7,239 nt of DNA from Candidatus Coatesiibacteriota bacterium (GTDB lineage Bacteria; RBG-13-66-14), in NCBI GenBank assembly GCA_030631385.1, contig DAOVLG010000078.1, forward strand, positions 1 through 7,239, given 5' to 3'. A program made the position numbers and the translations under genes. Below, piece by piece: positions 1-4,908 of this stretch (position 1 is its first letter; the number at the start of each line of letters is the position of its first letter). The notes under the pieces are model-generated. The model worked only from the letters and a program-made list of their open reading frames with translations, searched no databases and was not told where the DNA came from.

Positions 1-1
1 C

Positions 2-763
2 GATCCCAGGCCCGAGGCGTTTTGCGTCTTCGAGTACGTCTACTTCGCCCGCCCCGACTCCATCCTCCGGGGCAAAAGCGTCTACGACGTGCGCAAGGAG
101 CTGGGTCGCCGGCTGGCCGGACAGCTCGCCTCCTCCGGCATCACCGGCGACGTGGTGATCGCCGTGCCCGACTCGTCGAACCCGGCCGCCCTGGGACTCG
201 CCCAGGCCTCGGGCATCCCCTTCGAGTTCGGGCTCATCCGCAGCCACTACGTGGGCCGCACCTTCATCGAGCCCAAGCAGCAGATCCGCGACTTCGGCGC
301 CAAGCTCAAGTACAATCCCGTCCGCTCGGTGCTGAAAGGGAGGCGCGTCGTCTGCGTGGACGACTCCATCGTGCGCGGCACCACTTCAAAGAAGATCGTC
401 AAGATGCTGAAAAAAGCCGGCGCCGCCGAGGTCCACCTCGCCATAAGCTGCCCACCCTGGCGCTACCCCTGCTACTACGGCATAGACGTCAGCAACTACA
501 TGGAGCTCATCGTCAACGAGAGCTCCTCGATGGAGAAGGTGCGCGAGTTTATCGGCTGCGAGTCGTTGACGTATCTGACCCTGGAGAACCTGTTGGAAGC
601 CACGGGTCTGCCCGTGGACAGTTTCTGCCACGCCTGCTTCGACGGGAGCTACGTGATCCCGCCGGAGGCGCCGGTCCACCGCGCCGGTGAGCCCCAGCTC
701 TTCCTCGGCCTCTCCTCGGCGTCGGCCTACAAGGAGGGTGAGTTCCCCGAGGGGGAGGGGTAG
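2..763 (+). CDS. purF: Amidophosphoribosyltransferase, C-terminal part (5' end outside window)
   Basis: Catalyses the first committed step of de novo purine synthesis: PRPP plus glutamine to 5-phosphoribosylamine, in the cytoplasm. The frame is open from base 2, so the N-terminal nucleophile cysteine and most of the glutaminase domain are missing; 253 residues remain. The PRPP-binding loop DDSIVRGTT is at fragment residues 120-128, preceded by VVCV. Other family signatures are EYVYFARPDS (11-20), VPDSSNPAALG (55-65) and YVGRTFIEP (83-91). Cysteines at fragment positions 8, 157, 209 and 212 (contexts AFCVFEY, YPCYYG, FCHAC) match the four [4Fe-4S] ligands of the Bacillus-type enzyme, so this is probably the Fe-S, propeptide-processed class; the propeptide itself is out of view. 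The TAG stop is at 761-763. The GTG at 89 is internal, not a start. A purM lies about 2.2 kb downstream on the same strand. Confidence 0.97.
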   Translation, partial: DPRPEAFCVFEYVYFARPDSILRGKSVYDVRKELGRRLAGQLASSGITGDVVIAVPDSSNPAALGLAQASGIPFEFGLIRSHYVGRTFIEPKQQIRDFGAKLKYNPVRSVLKGRRVVCVDDSIVRGTTSKKIVKMLKKAGAAEVHLAISCPPWRYPCYYGIDVSNYMELIVNESSSMEKVREFIGCESLTYLTLENLLEATGLPVDSFCHACFDGSYVIPPEAPVHRAGEPQLFLGLSSASAYKEGEFPEGEG

Positions 764-779
764 GGTTCGTTTGTTTGCT

Positions 780-808
780 CGTAGGGGCGGACCTTTAGGT
801 CCGCCCGG
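780..808 (+). repeat. Palindromic repeat, unit A (single, + orientation)
   Basis: A 10-bp perfect inverted repeat, GGGCGGACCT (785-794) and AGGTCCGCCC (797-806), with a 2-nt centre (in practice a 4-nt loop). The head GTAGGGG starts at 781 and the tail CCCG ends at 807. It shares head and tail with the repeat sites at 2854-2932, 4110-4164 and 6310-6362, while its stem core is different. It begins 17 bases after the purF stop. No T-run follows, so it is not a convincing intrinsic terminator, although it could stabilise a transcript end. Confidence 0.75.
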
Positions 809-837
809 GAGCGGTTGCGAAATGAGGCCCGTTGAAC

Positions 838-891
838 CGGGGTCGTGATCCGTCCGGTGATTCGGGGTCGTATTATGTGACCCGTCCGGTG
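838..891 (+). promoter_or_regulatory. Imperfect direct repeat with possible -10 box upstream of the DUF3795 gene
   Basis: Two imperfect copies of a segment lie head to tail. CGGGGTCGT occurs at 838-846 and 863-871, and CCGTCCGGTG at 850-859 and 882-891. The second copy is 7 bases longer between the two blocks. The extra sequence contains TATTAT (871-876), close to a -10 hexamer, centred in an inverted repeat GGGTC (865-869) / GACCC (879-883). No good -35 lies at the usual distance. The arrangement would suit an operator over a promoter for the next gene, but this is inference from pattern and position only. Confidence 0.3.
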
Positions 892-918
892 TGCCAGGCG
901 TGAGCGGAGGTTGGATTC

Positions 919-1395
919 ATGGCGGAGAACCCCTTTGACAACGTCAAGGACCAGATCGGCTGTTGCGGTATCTGGTGCGGGAGCTGCGGCGCGGGCAACG
1001 GCGCCCTCGGTGAGCTATCCCGGCGCTACGCCGATCTCGTCCGTAAGTACGGCCTGCCCCACTGGGGACCGAAGGACGTGGACTAAGATAAGCTTAAATC
1101 GTGGCTCGACCTCATTCGGGACATGCCCCTCTGCAACGGTTGCCTGCAGGGGGACGGCAACCCGGAGTGCAAGCTGCGACCCTGCGCCGAGGAGCGTAAC
1201 TTACCCGATTGCGTCGAGTGCGACCGCTTCGGGTCCTGCGAGCACGACGAGGAGCTCAGGAAAGTGCGCGACGGCGCCCTCGACGCCGGGTTCTTCGTCA
1301 AGCAGGAGAAGGCCGACCGGCGGAAGCTCATCGAGGCGTGGACGGCCGAGCTGGCGAGCCGCTGGCCCTCAAGCGTTTTGTTCCTGGAGGACTGA
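919..1395 (+). pseudogene. DUF3795-type cysteine-rich protein gene interrupted by an in-frame TAA
   Basis: Starts at ATG 919 with a strong Shine-Dalgarno GGAGG (906-910). Codons 1-55 give a cysteine-rich start, GCCGIWCGSCGAG at residues 14-26, typical of DUF3795 (a probable metal-binding family of unknown function). Codon 56 is TAA (1084-1086). The same frame then runs open for 102 more codons to TGA at 1393-1395. That part carries further family-like cysteine motifs: LCNGC, CKLRPCAEE and DCVECDRFGSC. Read through, the product would be 158 residues, a plausible full length. Since frame and cysteine pattern continue undisturbed, the parsimonious reading is one recent nonsense change, for example from a TAT or TAC tyrosine codon, or a sequencing error. 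Recoding is possible but unsupported. The internal ATG at 1123 has no obvious ribosome binding site. The acetyltransferase gene begins 56 bases downstream. Confidence 0.8.
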
Positions 1396-1451
1396 CGGCC
1401 GTCGAGCCGACCGTGCCCCGGTTCAACCATAGGCCGTACAAAGAGATCGCA

Positions 1452-2234
1452 ATGGCGGAGTATGATATTGTAGACGTAACACCGGCCAATCTCGAGCGTT
1501 ACGACCTCTTCTGTAAGAAATCCAAACCCAAGGAGGTCGGTTACCAGCAAAAATCAGTCTGGTTCAGGGATCGCTTCGCCGAGGGGCTGCGCATCAAGCT
1601 CCTCCGGGTGGACGAGGGCAAGAAGGATCTGGTGTCCCGCGGTTTCATTGAATACGTTCCGGCTGAGTACGGCTGGCGGGTGGTGAACGCCGATGGTTAC
1701 ATGCTCATCCACTGCATCTGGGTTGTGGGTCGGAATAAGAAAAAAGGGTACGGCACGGAGCTATTGCAGGCCTGTATCGAGGATGCCCGCCAATCCGGGA
1801 TGAAAGGCGTGGCGGTCGTGGCCAGCAAAGGGAATTGGCTGCCCGGTCCCGAGTTGTTTGCCAAACACGGCTTCGAACTGGTTGACACCGCTCCTCCCGT
1901 GTTCGAGTTGAAGGTTCGCAGGTTCAACGATGCGCCCGATCCCTACTTTCCAACCGATTGGGACGCGCGGCTTGCTCGGTATGGAAAGGGTTTGACCATC
2001 GTCCGCTCGCATCAGTGCCCCTATATTGACGATGCAACCGACATAATCCTGGATGCGGCGGAGGAATTGTGTATGGAAAGCAAGGTCGTCGAACTCGCAA
2101 CCTCCAGCCAGGTGCAGGAGCGCTCGCCCTCTGTTTATGGGGCGTTTAACGTGGTTTATGATGGTAAGCTGGTGAGCTACTGCTGGCTATCCAAGAAGGA
2201 TGCTCCGAGGGTGCTGAAAGAACTGCGGGGTTAG
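1452..2234 (+). CDS. GNAT family N-acetyltransferase with YoaP-like C-terminal domain
   Basis: 260 residues. The N-terminal domain is a GNAT acetyltransferase. The acetyl-CoA-binding motif A appears as VVGRNKKKGYGTELL (91-105), preceded by the strand YMLIHCIW (83-90) and followed by LFAKHGFELVD (135-145), the usual last strand-helix motif. From about residue 160 there is a second domain with LTIVRSHQCPYID (181-193) and a conserved-looking segment SVYGAFNVVYDGKLVSY (227-243). This matches my recollection of the YoaP-like domain on GNAT proteins of Firmicutes and archaea, which looks thioredoxin-like around the CPY motif. The substrate is unknown. ATG 1452 was chosen because the family-like sequence begins there; the frame stays open further upstream, but that part is a shadow of the DUF3795 gene. 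The ribosome binding site is weak (AAGAG, 1441-1445). Codons use A and T at third positions more often than purF or purM, which fits an acquired gene. Confidence 0.85.
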   Translation: MAEYDIVDVTPANLERYDLFCKKSKPKEVGYQQKSVWFRDRFAEGLRIKLLRVDEGKKDLVSRGFIEYVPAEYGWRVVNADGYMLIHCIWVVGRNKKKGYGTELLQACIEDARQSGMKGVAVVASKGNWLPGPELFAKHGFELVDTAPPVFELKVRRFNDAPDPYFPTDWDARLARYGKGLTIVRSHQCPYIDDATDIILDAAEELCMESKVVELATSSQVQERSPSVYGAFNVVYDGKLVSYCWLSKKDAPRVLKELRG

Positions 2235-2262
2235 TGTGAGGCGGGATTAATGGGGGGTAGAG

Positions 2263-2718
2263 ATGCCGAAAGAGTTCAAGATGTTCCCCATCGGCCACAT
2301 ACGCAGAACCGAAGACGGGGTCCATTTAGAGATACTTGATCCCTACCGGCCGGCAATGATGCTGCTTGACAAGTTCAGTCACCTCATCGTGGTGTGGTGG
2401 GCGGACGAGCACGATAACGAGAAGAGTCGCTCCGTCACGCAGACCAAGCCCCCGTACGCCGAAGATAAGCTCACGGGGGTATTCGCCACCCGGGCGGAGT
2501 ACCGGCCAAACCCGGTGGCTATCACGACCTGTAAGATTCTGGAAGTAGATGAAGAATCCGGCATCATCCGTGTTCCCAATCTCGATGCCTACGACGGTAC
2601 GCCTATCGTTGATCTCAAGGCCTACTTCCCGGTGTGCGACCGGGTGAAGGAGGCGCATATCCCGGATTGGCTCTCCGACTGGCCGGAATGGATGCCCGAC
2701 GAGGGCTGGGGGCCGTAG
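2263..2718 (+). CDS. trmO: TrmO / UPF0066 (TsaA, VirR-like) family protein, short form
   Basis: 151 residues. The family signatures are clear: FPIGHIRR at 8-15, the core TGVFATRAEYRPNPVAIT (71-88), and LDAYDGTPIVDLKAYFP (107-123). Characterised TrmO uses S-adenosylmethionine to methylate the N6 of threonylcarbamoyladenosine 37 in certain tRNAs. The E. coli enzyme is about 235 residues with an extra C-terminal domain; this protein stops shortly after the core, as in many bacterial and archaeal short homologues. The tRNA role is therefore a family-level inference and the substrate may differ. The start at ATG 2263 is preceded by a G-rich stretch, GGGGGG (2252-2257), as ribosome binding site. 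It lies 28 bases after the acetyltransferase stop and 18 bases before the next start, so co-transcription is likely. Confidence 0.85.
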   Translation: MPKEFKMFPIGHIRRTEDGVHLEILDPYRPAMMLLDKFSHLIVVWWADEHDNEKSRSVTQTKPPYAEDKLTGVFATRAEYRPNPVAITTCKILEVDEESGIIRVPNLDAYDGTPIVDLKAYFPVCDRVKEAHIPDWLSDWPEWMPDEGWGP

Positions 2719-2736
2719 GATTGAGGAGGAAACGGT

Positions 2737-2868
2737 ATGGCTTTTGAACTACCCGAGTCTTTTACCATCGCCAAACAGATGGATAAGGAGTTAAAGGTTA
2801 AGAAGATAGAGCGCGCCTGGATGGATGAGAAAGAATGCGCCACGTTTACAAAACGGCGGTGGGGTTAG
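2737..2868 (+). pseudogene. Fpg/Nei-like DNA glycosylase, N-terminal remnant truncated by a repeat
   Basis: A 43-codon reading frame from ATG 2737 behind a strong Shine-Dalgarno GAGGAGGA (2723-2730). Its N-terminus, MAFELPESFTIAKQMDKELK, resembles the start of the Fpg/Nei-like (formamidopyrimidine-DNA glycosylase related) proteins, whose members begin with an ELPEA-type motif followed by a long helix and a GKKI-like turn (here VKKIE, 21-25). Intact members are several hundred residues long, so almost the whole gene is missing. The last four codons and the stop (CGG CGG TGG GGT TAG, 2854-2868) lie within the palindromic repeat at 2854-2932. This suggests the gene was cut by the repeat or by a deletion ending there. 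A genuine small protein cannot be excluded, because the ribosome binding site is intact. Family recognition is from memory of a short segment. Confidence 0.5.
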
Positions 2869-2932
2869 GAAACTCCGCCCTACGAAAAAACATGCGCCTT
2901 CCCCTGTAGGGCGGGGATTCCCATCCCCGCCG
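2854..2932. repeat. Palindromic repeat site B: two units, head to head
   Basis: The right unit (+ orientation, 2906-2932) has head GTAGGG and stem GGCGGGGAT (2910-2918) / ATCCCCGCC (2923-2931) around a TCCC loop. The left unit (- orientation, about 2854-2884) has its head at CGCCCTACG (2876-2884). Its stem is degenerate: GGC/GCC outside and GGGGTT/AACTCC inside, with a 3-nt bulge (GGT). The two heads form a 9-bp inverted repeat, CCGCCCTAC (2875-2883) and GTAGGGCGG (2906-2914), with a 22-base spacer. The left unit supplies the last codons and stop of the glycosylase remnant. The right unit ends 17 bases before the purM Shine-Dalgarno. Confidence 0.7.
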
Positions 2933-2939
2933 GATTCCC

Positions 2940-2955
2940 TCTCCTACCGAGGAGA
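2940..2955 (+). promoter_or_regulatory. Hairpin enclosing the purM Shine-Dalgarno
   Basis: TCTCCT (2940-2945), loop ACCG (2946-2949) and AGGAGA (2950-2955) form a 6-bp perfect stem with a tetraloop. AGGAG (2950-2954) is the best ribosome binding site for purM and lies 7 bases before its TTG start. If the hairpin forms in mRNA, initiation on this already weak start codon would be damped unless upstream translation or a factor opens it. The stem is seen directly; the regulatory role is inference, and a 6-bp stem containing an anti-Shine-Dalgarno-like CTCCT can arise by chance. Confidence 0.4.
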
Positions 2956-2961
2956 ACGCCA

Positions 2962-4008
2962 TTGTCGAACAAGAGCAATCCGTACAAAAAGGCCGGGGTG
3001 GACGTGGGCGCCGGGGAGCGCTTCGTCGAGGCGATACGCCCCCTGGCCGAGGCCACGCGCATCCGGGGCTGCGTGGATTCGGTGGGCGGCTTCGGCGCCG
3101 CCTTCGACCCCAAGGCCGCGGGATTGCGCGACCCGATACTGGTCTCCGGCACCGACTCGGTGGGCACCAAGGTCCTCCTCGCCATCCGGGCCGGCGTACA
3201 CGACACCATCGGCATGGACTGCGTGGCGATGAACGTCAACGACGTGCTGGCCGTGGGCGCGCGGCCCCTGTTTTTCTTAGACTACCTGGCCTCGGGGAAG
3301 CTGGAGCCCGAGCGGGACAAGGCGATCCTGACCGGCGTGACAAAGGGCTGCCTCCAGGCCGGTTGTGCGCTCATCGGCGGCGAGACGGCCGAGATGCCCG
3401 GTGTGTACAAAATCGGCGATTACGACCTGGCAGGCTTCGTCGTCGGGGCGGTGGAGCGCGGTCGGGAGTTCTCCCCGAAGCGGGTGAAGCCGGGGATGAC
3501 GCTCGTTGGTCTGGGCTCGTCGGGACTACACTCCAACGGCTTCTCCCTCGTGCGGAAGTTGGTCTTCGAGGAGGCCGGACTGGAAACGGACTCACATGTA
3601 AAAGAACTCGGCTGCACCGTGGCCGAGGAGCTGTTGAAGCCCACGCGCATCTTCTCCAAACTGCTGCCCCTTTTCAACAAGCACAAGGTGGCATCGCTGG
3701 CGCACATCACCGGGGGCGGCATCGCCTCCAACCTGGCGCGGGTCATCCCGCCGGGTCTCAAGGCCGTCGTCAAACGGAATACCTGGCCCCGGCAGCCGGT
3801 ATTCGCCTGGCTCCAAGAGCTAGGTAAGCTCTCGACCGAAGAGATGGAGCGGGTCTTCAACTGCGGCCTCGGCCTGATCGCCTGCGTACCGGCGAAGCGT
3901 GCCGACGCCCTGGTGGCCGACCTGTCCTCCGCCGGCGAGTTCGCCTACCAGGTGGGCGAGGTGGTGTCCAACGGGGATGAGGGCCTCCGGGTGGAGGTGG
4001 TGGATTAA
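2962..4008 (+). CDS. purM: Phosphoribosylformylglycinamidine cyclo-ligase (AIR synthetase)
   Basis: 348 residues, the usual family length. Catalyses ATP-dependent closure of formylglycinamidine ribonucleotide to 5-aminoimidazole ribonucleotide, the fifth step of IMP synthesis, in the cytoplasm. Signatures in order: YKKAGVDV (8-15, the usual YKDAGVDI start), GTDSVGTK (63-70), MDCVAMNVND (85-94), GGETAEMPG (139-147), GLGSSGLHSNGFSLVRK (183-199) and HITGGG (248-253). These are the nucleotide and phosphate-binding elements of the PurM fold. The TTG at 2962 is chosen because it sits 7 bases after AGGAG and puts the first motif at the expected distance; no ATG fits. TAA ends at 4008. purF and purM are neighbours in many genomes; here four accessory genes and two repeat sites separate them. 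No clear terminator follows. Confidence 0.97.
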   Translation: MSNKSNPYKKAGVDVGAGERFVEAIRPLAEATRIRGCVDSVGGFGAAFDPKAAGLRDPILVSGTDSVGTKVLLAIRAGVHDTIGMDCVAMNVNDVLAVGARPLFFLDYLASGKLEPERDKAILTGVTKGCLQAGCALIGGETAEMPGVYKIGDYDLAGFVVGAVERGREFSPKRVKPGMTLVGLGSSGLHSNGFSLVRKLVFEEAGLETDSHVKELGCTVAEELLKPTRIFSKLLPLFNKHKVASLAHITGGGIASNLARVIPPGLKAVVKRNTWPRQPVFAWLQELGKLSTEEMERVFNCGLGLIACVPAKRADALVADLSSAGEFAYQVGEVVSNGDEGLRVEVVD

Positions 4009-4060
4009 GGTTTTAGCGTTAGGTTTGTCGTTTTGAGCCCTTTGATTAATTCCTTTTTCA

Positions 4061-4106
4061 CCCCCTCACCCGTGGGCGACTACTCCCCCCCTAAAGGGGG
4101 CGAGGG
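4061..4106. repeat. Second inverted-repeat type (C-rich arm, TAAA centre, G-rich arm)
   Basis: CCCCCT (4087-4092), AA, AGGGGG (4095-4100) form a 6-bp palindrome. An outer pair CCCTC (4063-4067) / GAGGG (4102-4106) could enclose it. The pattern of a C-rich stretch, CTAAAG centre and G-rich stretch is like dispersed intergenic repeats I have seen in other genomes, and it differs from the GTAGGG family that starts four bases later. Only one copy is visible here, so calling it a repeat family rests on recollection. Confidence 0.4.
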
Positions 4107-4109
4107 AAC

Positions 4110-4164
4110 GTGGGGGCGACCCTACGAGAGTCGCCCGCGGGCGGGGACAGAGCCCCGCCCCTAC
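4110..4164. repeat. Palindromic repeat site C: two units, tail to tail
   Basis: A 55-base module bounded by GTGGGGGCG (4110-4118) and CGCCCCTAC (4156-4164), an inverted repeat with one mismatch. The left hairpin is GGGCGAC (4114-4120) / GTCGCCC (4130-4136). The right hairpin is GGGCGGGG (4139-4146) / CCCCGCCC (4153-4160) with loop ACAGAG. The two tails fuse at CCCGCGGG (4134-4141), the same octamer found at the centre of the module at 6310-6362. It ends 8 bases before the methyltransferase ribosome binding site GAGG (4173-4176). Confidence 0.8.
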
Positions 4165-4183
4165 GGGAAACCGAGGATATATT

Positions 4184-4747
4184 ATGGACACAAACGATAC
4201 CGAACATATCTGTCCGCCGTCGGCGTTGAAGAAACTCAACAACCCTCTCCGCCGATTGGTCCACAATCCCCGGAGGCTCTTCGGCGAATACATACATCCT
4301 GGGGACACCGTGCTCGATCTCGGCTGCGGCGGGGGTTTCTTCACCGTTGATCTGGCCCGGATGGTCGGGGAGGACGGCCGGGTGATCGCGGTGGACGTCC
4401 AGCAGGAGATGCTCGACTTCACCCGCAAAACGGTGGAGAAAAAAGGGGTTCTCGACCGGGTCACCCTGCACCTCTGCCGGAGCGATGACCTCGCCCTCGA
4501 CGGCGTGTCGGCCAATTTCGCCCTGGCCTTCTACCTGGTCCACGAGATTCCTGACCGGGAGGCCTTCTTCGACCAGGTTGCGCGGGCGCTGAAACCGGGG
4601 GCCCGCTTCATGCTGGTCGAGCCCAAGGGGCACGCCTCGCCCCCTCTTTTTGAAAAAATTCTCGCCGATGCCGAAGCGGCTGGATTAAAACAGGAGCGAC
4701 CCTTAAGGATCGTTATGAGCCGGGGCGTTTTTTTGCAAAAGATATAG
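4184..4747 (+). CDS. Class I SAM-dependent methyltransferase, substrate unknown
   Basis: 187 residues with a single Rossmann-type methyltransferase domain. Motif I, VLDLGCGGGFFT (43-54), binds S-adenosylmethionine. The acidic end of strand two is VIAVDVQQEML (67-77), with D71 expected to contact the ribose. NFALAFYLVHEIPD (111-124) is the motif IV region and LKPGARFMLVEP (136-147) the post-motif strand. The layout resembles UbiE/methyltransferase-11 type proteins acting on small molecules, but nothing identifies the substrate. The N-terminal stretch CPPSALKKLNNPLRRLVHNP (10-29) has a family-like look I cannot name. ATG 4184 has GAGG 7 bases upstream. Repeat C lies just before it, and 175 bases separate it from purM. 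TAG ends at 4747. Confidence 0.85.
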   Translation: MDTNDTEHICPPSALKKLNNPLRRLVHNPRRLFGEYIHPGDTVLDLGCGGGFFTVDLARMVGEDGRVIAVDVQQEMLDFTRKTVEKKGVLDRVTLHLCRSDDLALDGVSANFALAFYLVHEIPDREAFFDQVARALKPGARFMLVEPKGHASPPLFEKILADAEAAGLKQERPLRIVMSRGVFLQKI

Positions 4748-4755
4748 TAAGCCCA

Positions 4756-4782
4756 GGGTGAATAATCGGCTTATTTATACCC
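4756..4782 (+). terminator. Weak stem-loop after the methyltransferase gene
   Basis: GGGT (4756-4759) pairs with ACCC (4779-4782), and AATAA (4761-4765) pairs with TTATT (4771-4775) around loop TCGGC, with a small internal asymmetry between the two helices. It starts 8 bases after the stop codon and is followed by CTCTTATTTAAA, which has no clean T-run. It could be a weak or factor-assisted transcription end, since an AT-rich leader and a new functional unit (rnfC) follow. Confidence 0.25.
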
Positions 4783-4858
4783 GCTCTTATTTAAACCAAG
4801 TAGGAAGTATCCCCTTGGCAGGAACGGTCCGGGTATGGCAAAATCTGGGCTTGTTTGT

Positions 4859-4877
4859 GTCCGTGTTTTAAACGGAC
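4859..4877 (+). promoter_or_regulatory. Leader hairpin upstream of rnfC
   Basis: GTCCGT (4859-4864) and ACGGAC (4872-4877) form a 6-bp perfect stem around a 7-base AT-rich loop (GTTTTAA), 20 bases before the rnfC ribosome binding site. The 161-base gap 4748-4908 is more AT-rich than its flanks and is the natural place for an rnf promoter. I found no convincing -35/-10 pair or sigma-54 site, and no riboswitch I recognise. Confidence 0.25.
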
Positions 4878-4908
4878 GACCTCCGCTTCCCAGCCACAGA
4901 GGCAGACC

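Noticed and set aside
785..806. Intrinsic terminator of purF
   Set aside because: The hairpin is strong but a G/C-rich sequence follows instead of a T-run, and the same unit type recurs at other sites as a dispersed repeat.
1084..1086. Pyrrolysine or selenocysteine codon
   Set aside because: The codon is TAA, not TAG or TGA, and TAA also ends purM in this window.
1209..1451. In-frame N-terminal extension of the acetyltransferase into the DUF3795 region
   Set aside because: It is arginine-rich shadow sequence overlapping the cysteine motifs of the other frame. The GNAT-like sequence begins at ATG 1452.
4033..4350. Plus-strand open frame overlapping repeat C and the methyltransferase start
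   Set aside because: It runs through the palindromic repeat and into another frame of the methyltransferase gene, with no family features.
4815..4840. Sigma-54-like promoter (TTGGCA...GGCA) ahead of rnfC
   Set aside because: The GC element is not at the required distance from the GG element, and the -12 consensus is absent.
4855..4908. Upstream GTG start giving rnfC 18 more residues
   Set aside because: The added residues do not match the RnfC family, no ribosome binding site precedes them, and a leader hairpin overlaps them. ATG 4909 has AGAGG upstream.
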